From the NCBI GenBank assembly GCA_038245795.1, contig JBBRSC010000019.1, forward strand, positions 1-22,091: DNA of 22,091 nt. The letters are read 5' to 3'. The notes beneath the pieces were generated by a model. It had not been told where the DNA came from and ran no database searches. It worked only from the letters and a program-made list of their open reading frames with translations. Both the position numbers and the translations under genes were made by a program. The DNA comes from JBBRSC01 sp038245795 (lineage in GTDB: Bacteria > Actinomycetota > Acidimicrobiia > Acidimicrobiales > Microtrichaceae). This document shows, one piece after another, positions 21,824 through 22,091 of this stretch; the first letter of the stretch is position 1; each line of letters begins with the position of its first letter.

Positions 21824-22091
21824 GCATCACCAGCCCGGTTCCGCAGCCGACAGCGACACGGCCACCGTTGTTGATGTTGTTGATGTTGTTGATGTGCATG
21901 ATGGTCGGGGTTGTTCGGACCGGTTCGGTAACGGTGATGTTCGTGGTCTGATTGATGCACGGTTTCGAACCCGTCGGGCTGAGGACGCCGAGTTCGCCAA
22001 GATGTTGGTGTTGTTGGACGATCAGGGTGTCACTGACACCGAGTCGGGGATGCGGACGTCAGGGTGGGTTGCTGCACGGTGGAATGTTCCC
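21816..22091 (+). CDS. DUF222-type (13E12 repeat) HNH endonuclease, N-terminal part (3' end outside window)
   Basis: From ATG 21816 the frame stays open for 92 codons to the window edge. The start MFEHHQPGSAADSDTATVV is followed by three VVD units encoded by a 9-bp tandem repeat (21867-21893). Next come DVRGLIDARFRTRRAEDAEF and AKMLVLLDDQGV, and SGWVAARWNVP at the edge. The helical Arg/Ala/Glu stretch before a Trp-containing segment resembles the beginning of actinobacterial DUF222 proteins, which usually end in an HNH nuclease domain; that domain would lie beyond the window. The assignment therefore rests on the N-terminal part alone. A leaderless-type -10 and a LexA box lie at the start. 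Several 13E12-family genes of Mycobacterium tuberculosis are known to be LexA-controlled, which supports both calls. Confidence 0.6.
   Translation, partial: MFEHHQPGSAADSDTATVVDVVDVVDVHDGRGCSDRFGNGDVRGLIDARFRTRRAEDAEFAKMLVLLDDQGVTDTESGMRTSGWVAARWNVP
21867..21893 (+). repeat. Three 9-bp tandem repeats (gttgttgat)
   Basis: Three exact copies encode Val-Val-Asp each, in frame, near the N-terminus of the DUF222-type protein. Length change by slippage would keep the frame. Confidence 0.85.

Overview
The window is GC-rich bacterial chromosome, almost certainly from an actinomycete. Several families point this way: a DevS/DosS-like GAF histidine kinase, a DUF2786 + TIGR04338 metallohydrolase pair, a DUF222 (13E12-type) HNH-nuclease start and an actinobacterial-type LexA box. 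An Acidimicrobiia (Ilumatobacter-like) origin is my best guess from overall style; it is inference, not proof. No tRNA, rRNA, CRISPR array or complete mobile element is visible.

Layout. 1-2343: the 3' part of a sensor kinase converges on an orphan NuoF-like flavoprotein; the two share one CTAG as their stop codons. 2448-3234: a small basic protein and a DUF1269 membrane protein. 3334-3980 (-): a wrecked TylF-family O-methyltransferase. 4142-5463: a coupled DUF2786/metallohydrolase pair, converging on a CoA-transferase (5449-6777, -). A YceI-like gene (6809-7300) lies between the CoA-transferase and a large eukaryote-like isoleucyl-tRNA synthetase (7355-10495, -). The ileS upstream region carries three 21-bp direct repeats and is shared with a divergent PQQ-type sugar dehydrogenase lipoprotein (10660-11943). 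A Nudix hydrolase (-) is divergent from a two-gene signalling operon: a FIST sensor and a GAF-GGDEF-EAL c-di-GMP protein (12826-16350). Class I ribonucleotide reductase follows (nrdA 16598, nrdB 19296-20390), then an RCC1-repeat lipoprotein (20539-21696) and the start of a DUF222/HNH gene that runs off the window.

Most notable. (1) nrdA has an in-frame TAG (18989-18991) in front of 70 further codons that still encode a normal NrdA tail with the essential CxxC thiol pair. Just before the TAG, one Tyr of the usual radical-transfer Tyr-Tyr pair is Ala. This is a recent pseudogenisation, a recoding event or a sequence error in a core gene. (2) The sugar dehydrogenase and the RCC1 protein are unrelated beta-propellers, yet they begin with the same lipoprotein plus two-Cys module, which looks like an undescribed lineage-specific N-terminal cap. 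(3) A 15/16 match to the actinobacterial SOS box overlaps the start codon of the DUF222/HNH gene, next to a leaderless-type -10 element. (4) The 21-bp triple repeat looks like a phased operator.

The genes are mostly independent housekeeping and signalling units. The clear functional pairs are DUF2786/metallohydrolase, FIST/c-di-GMP enzyme and nrdA/nrdB.
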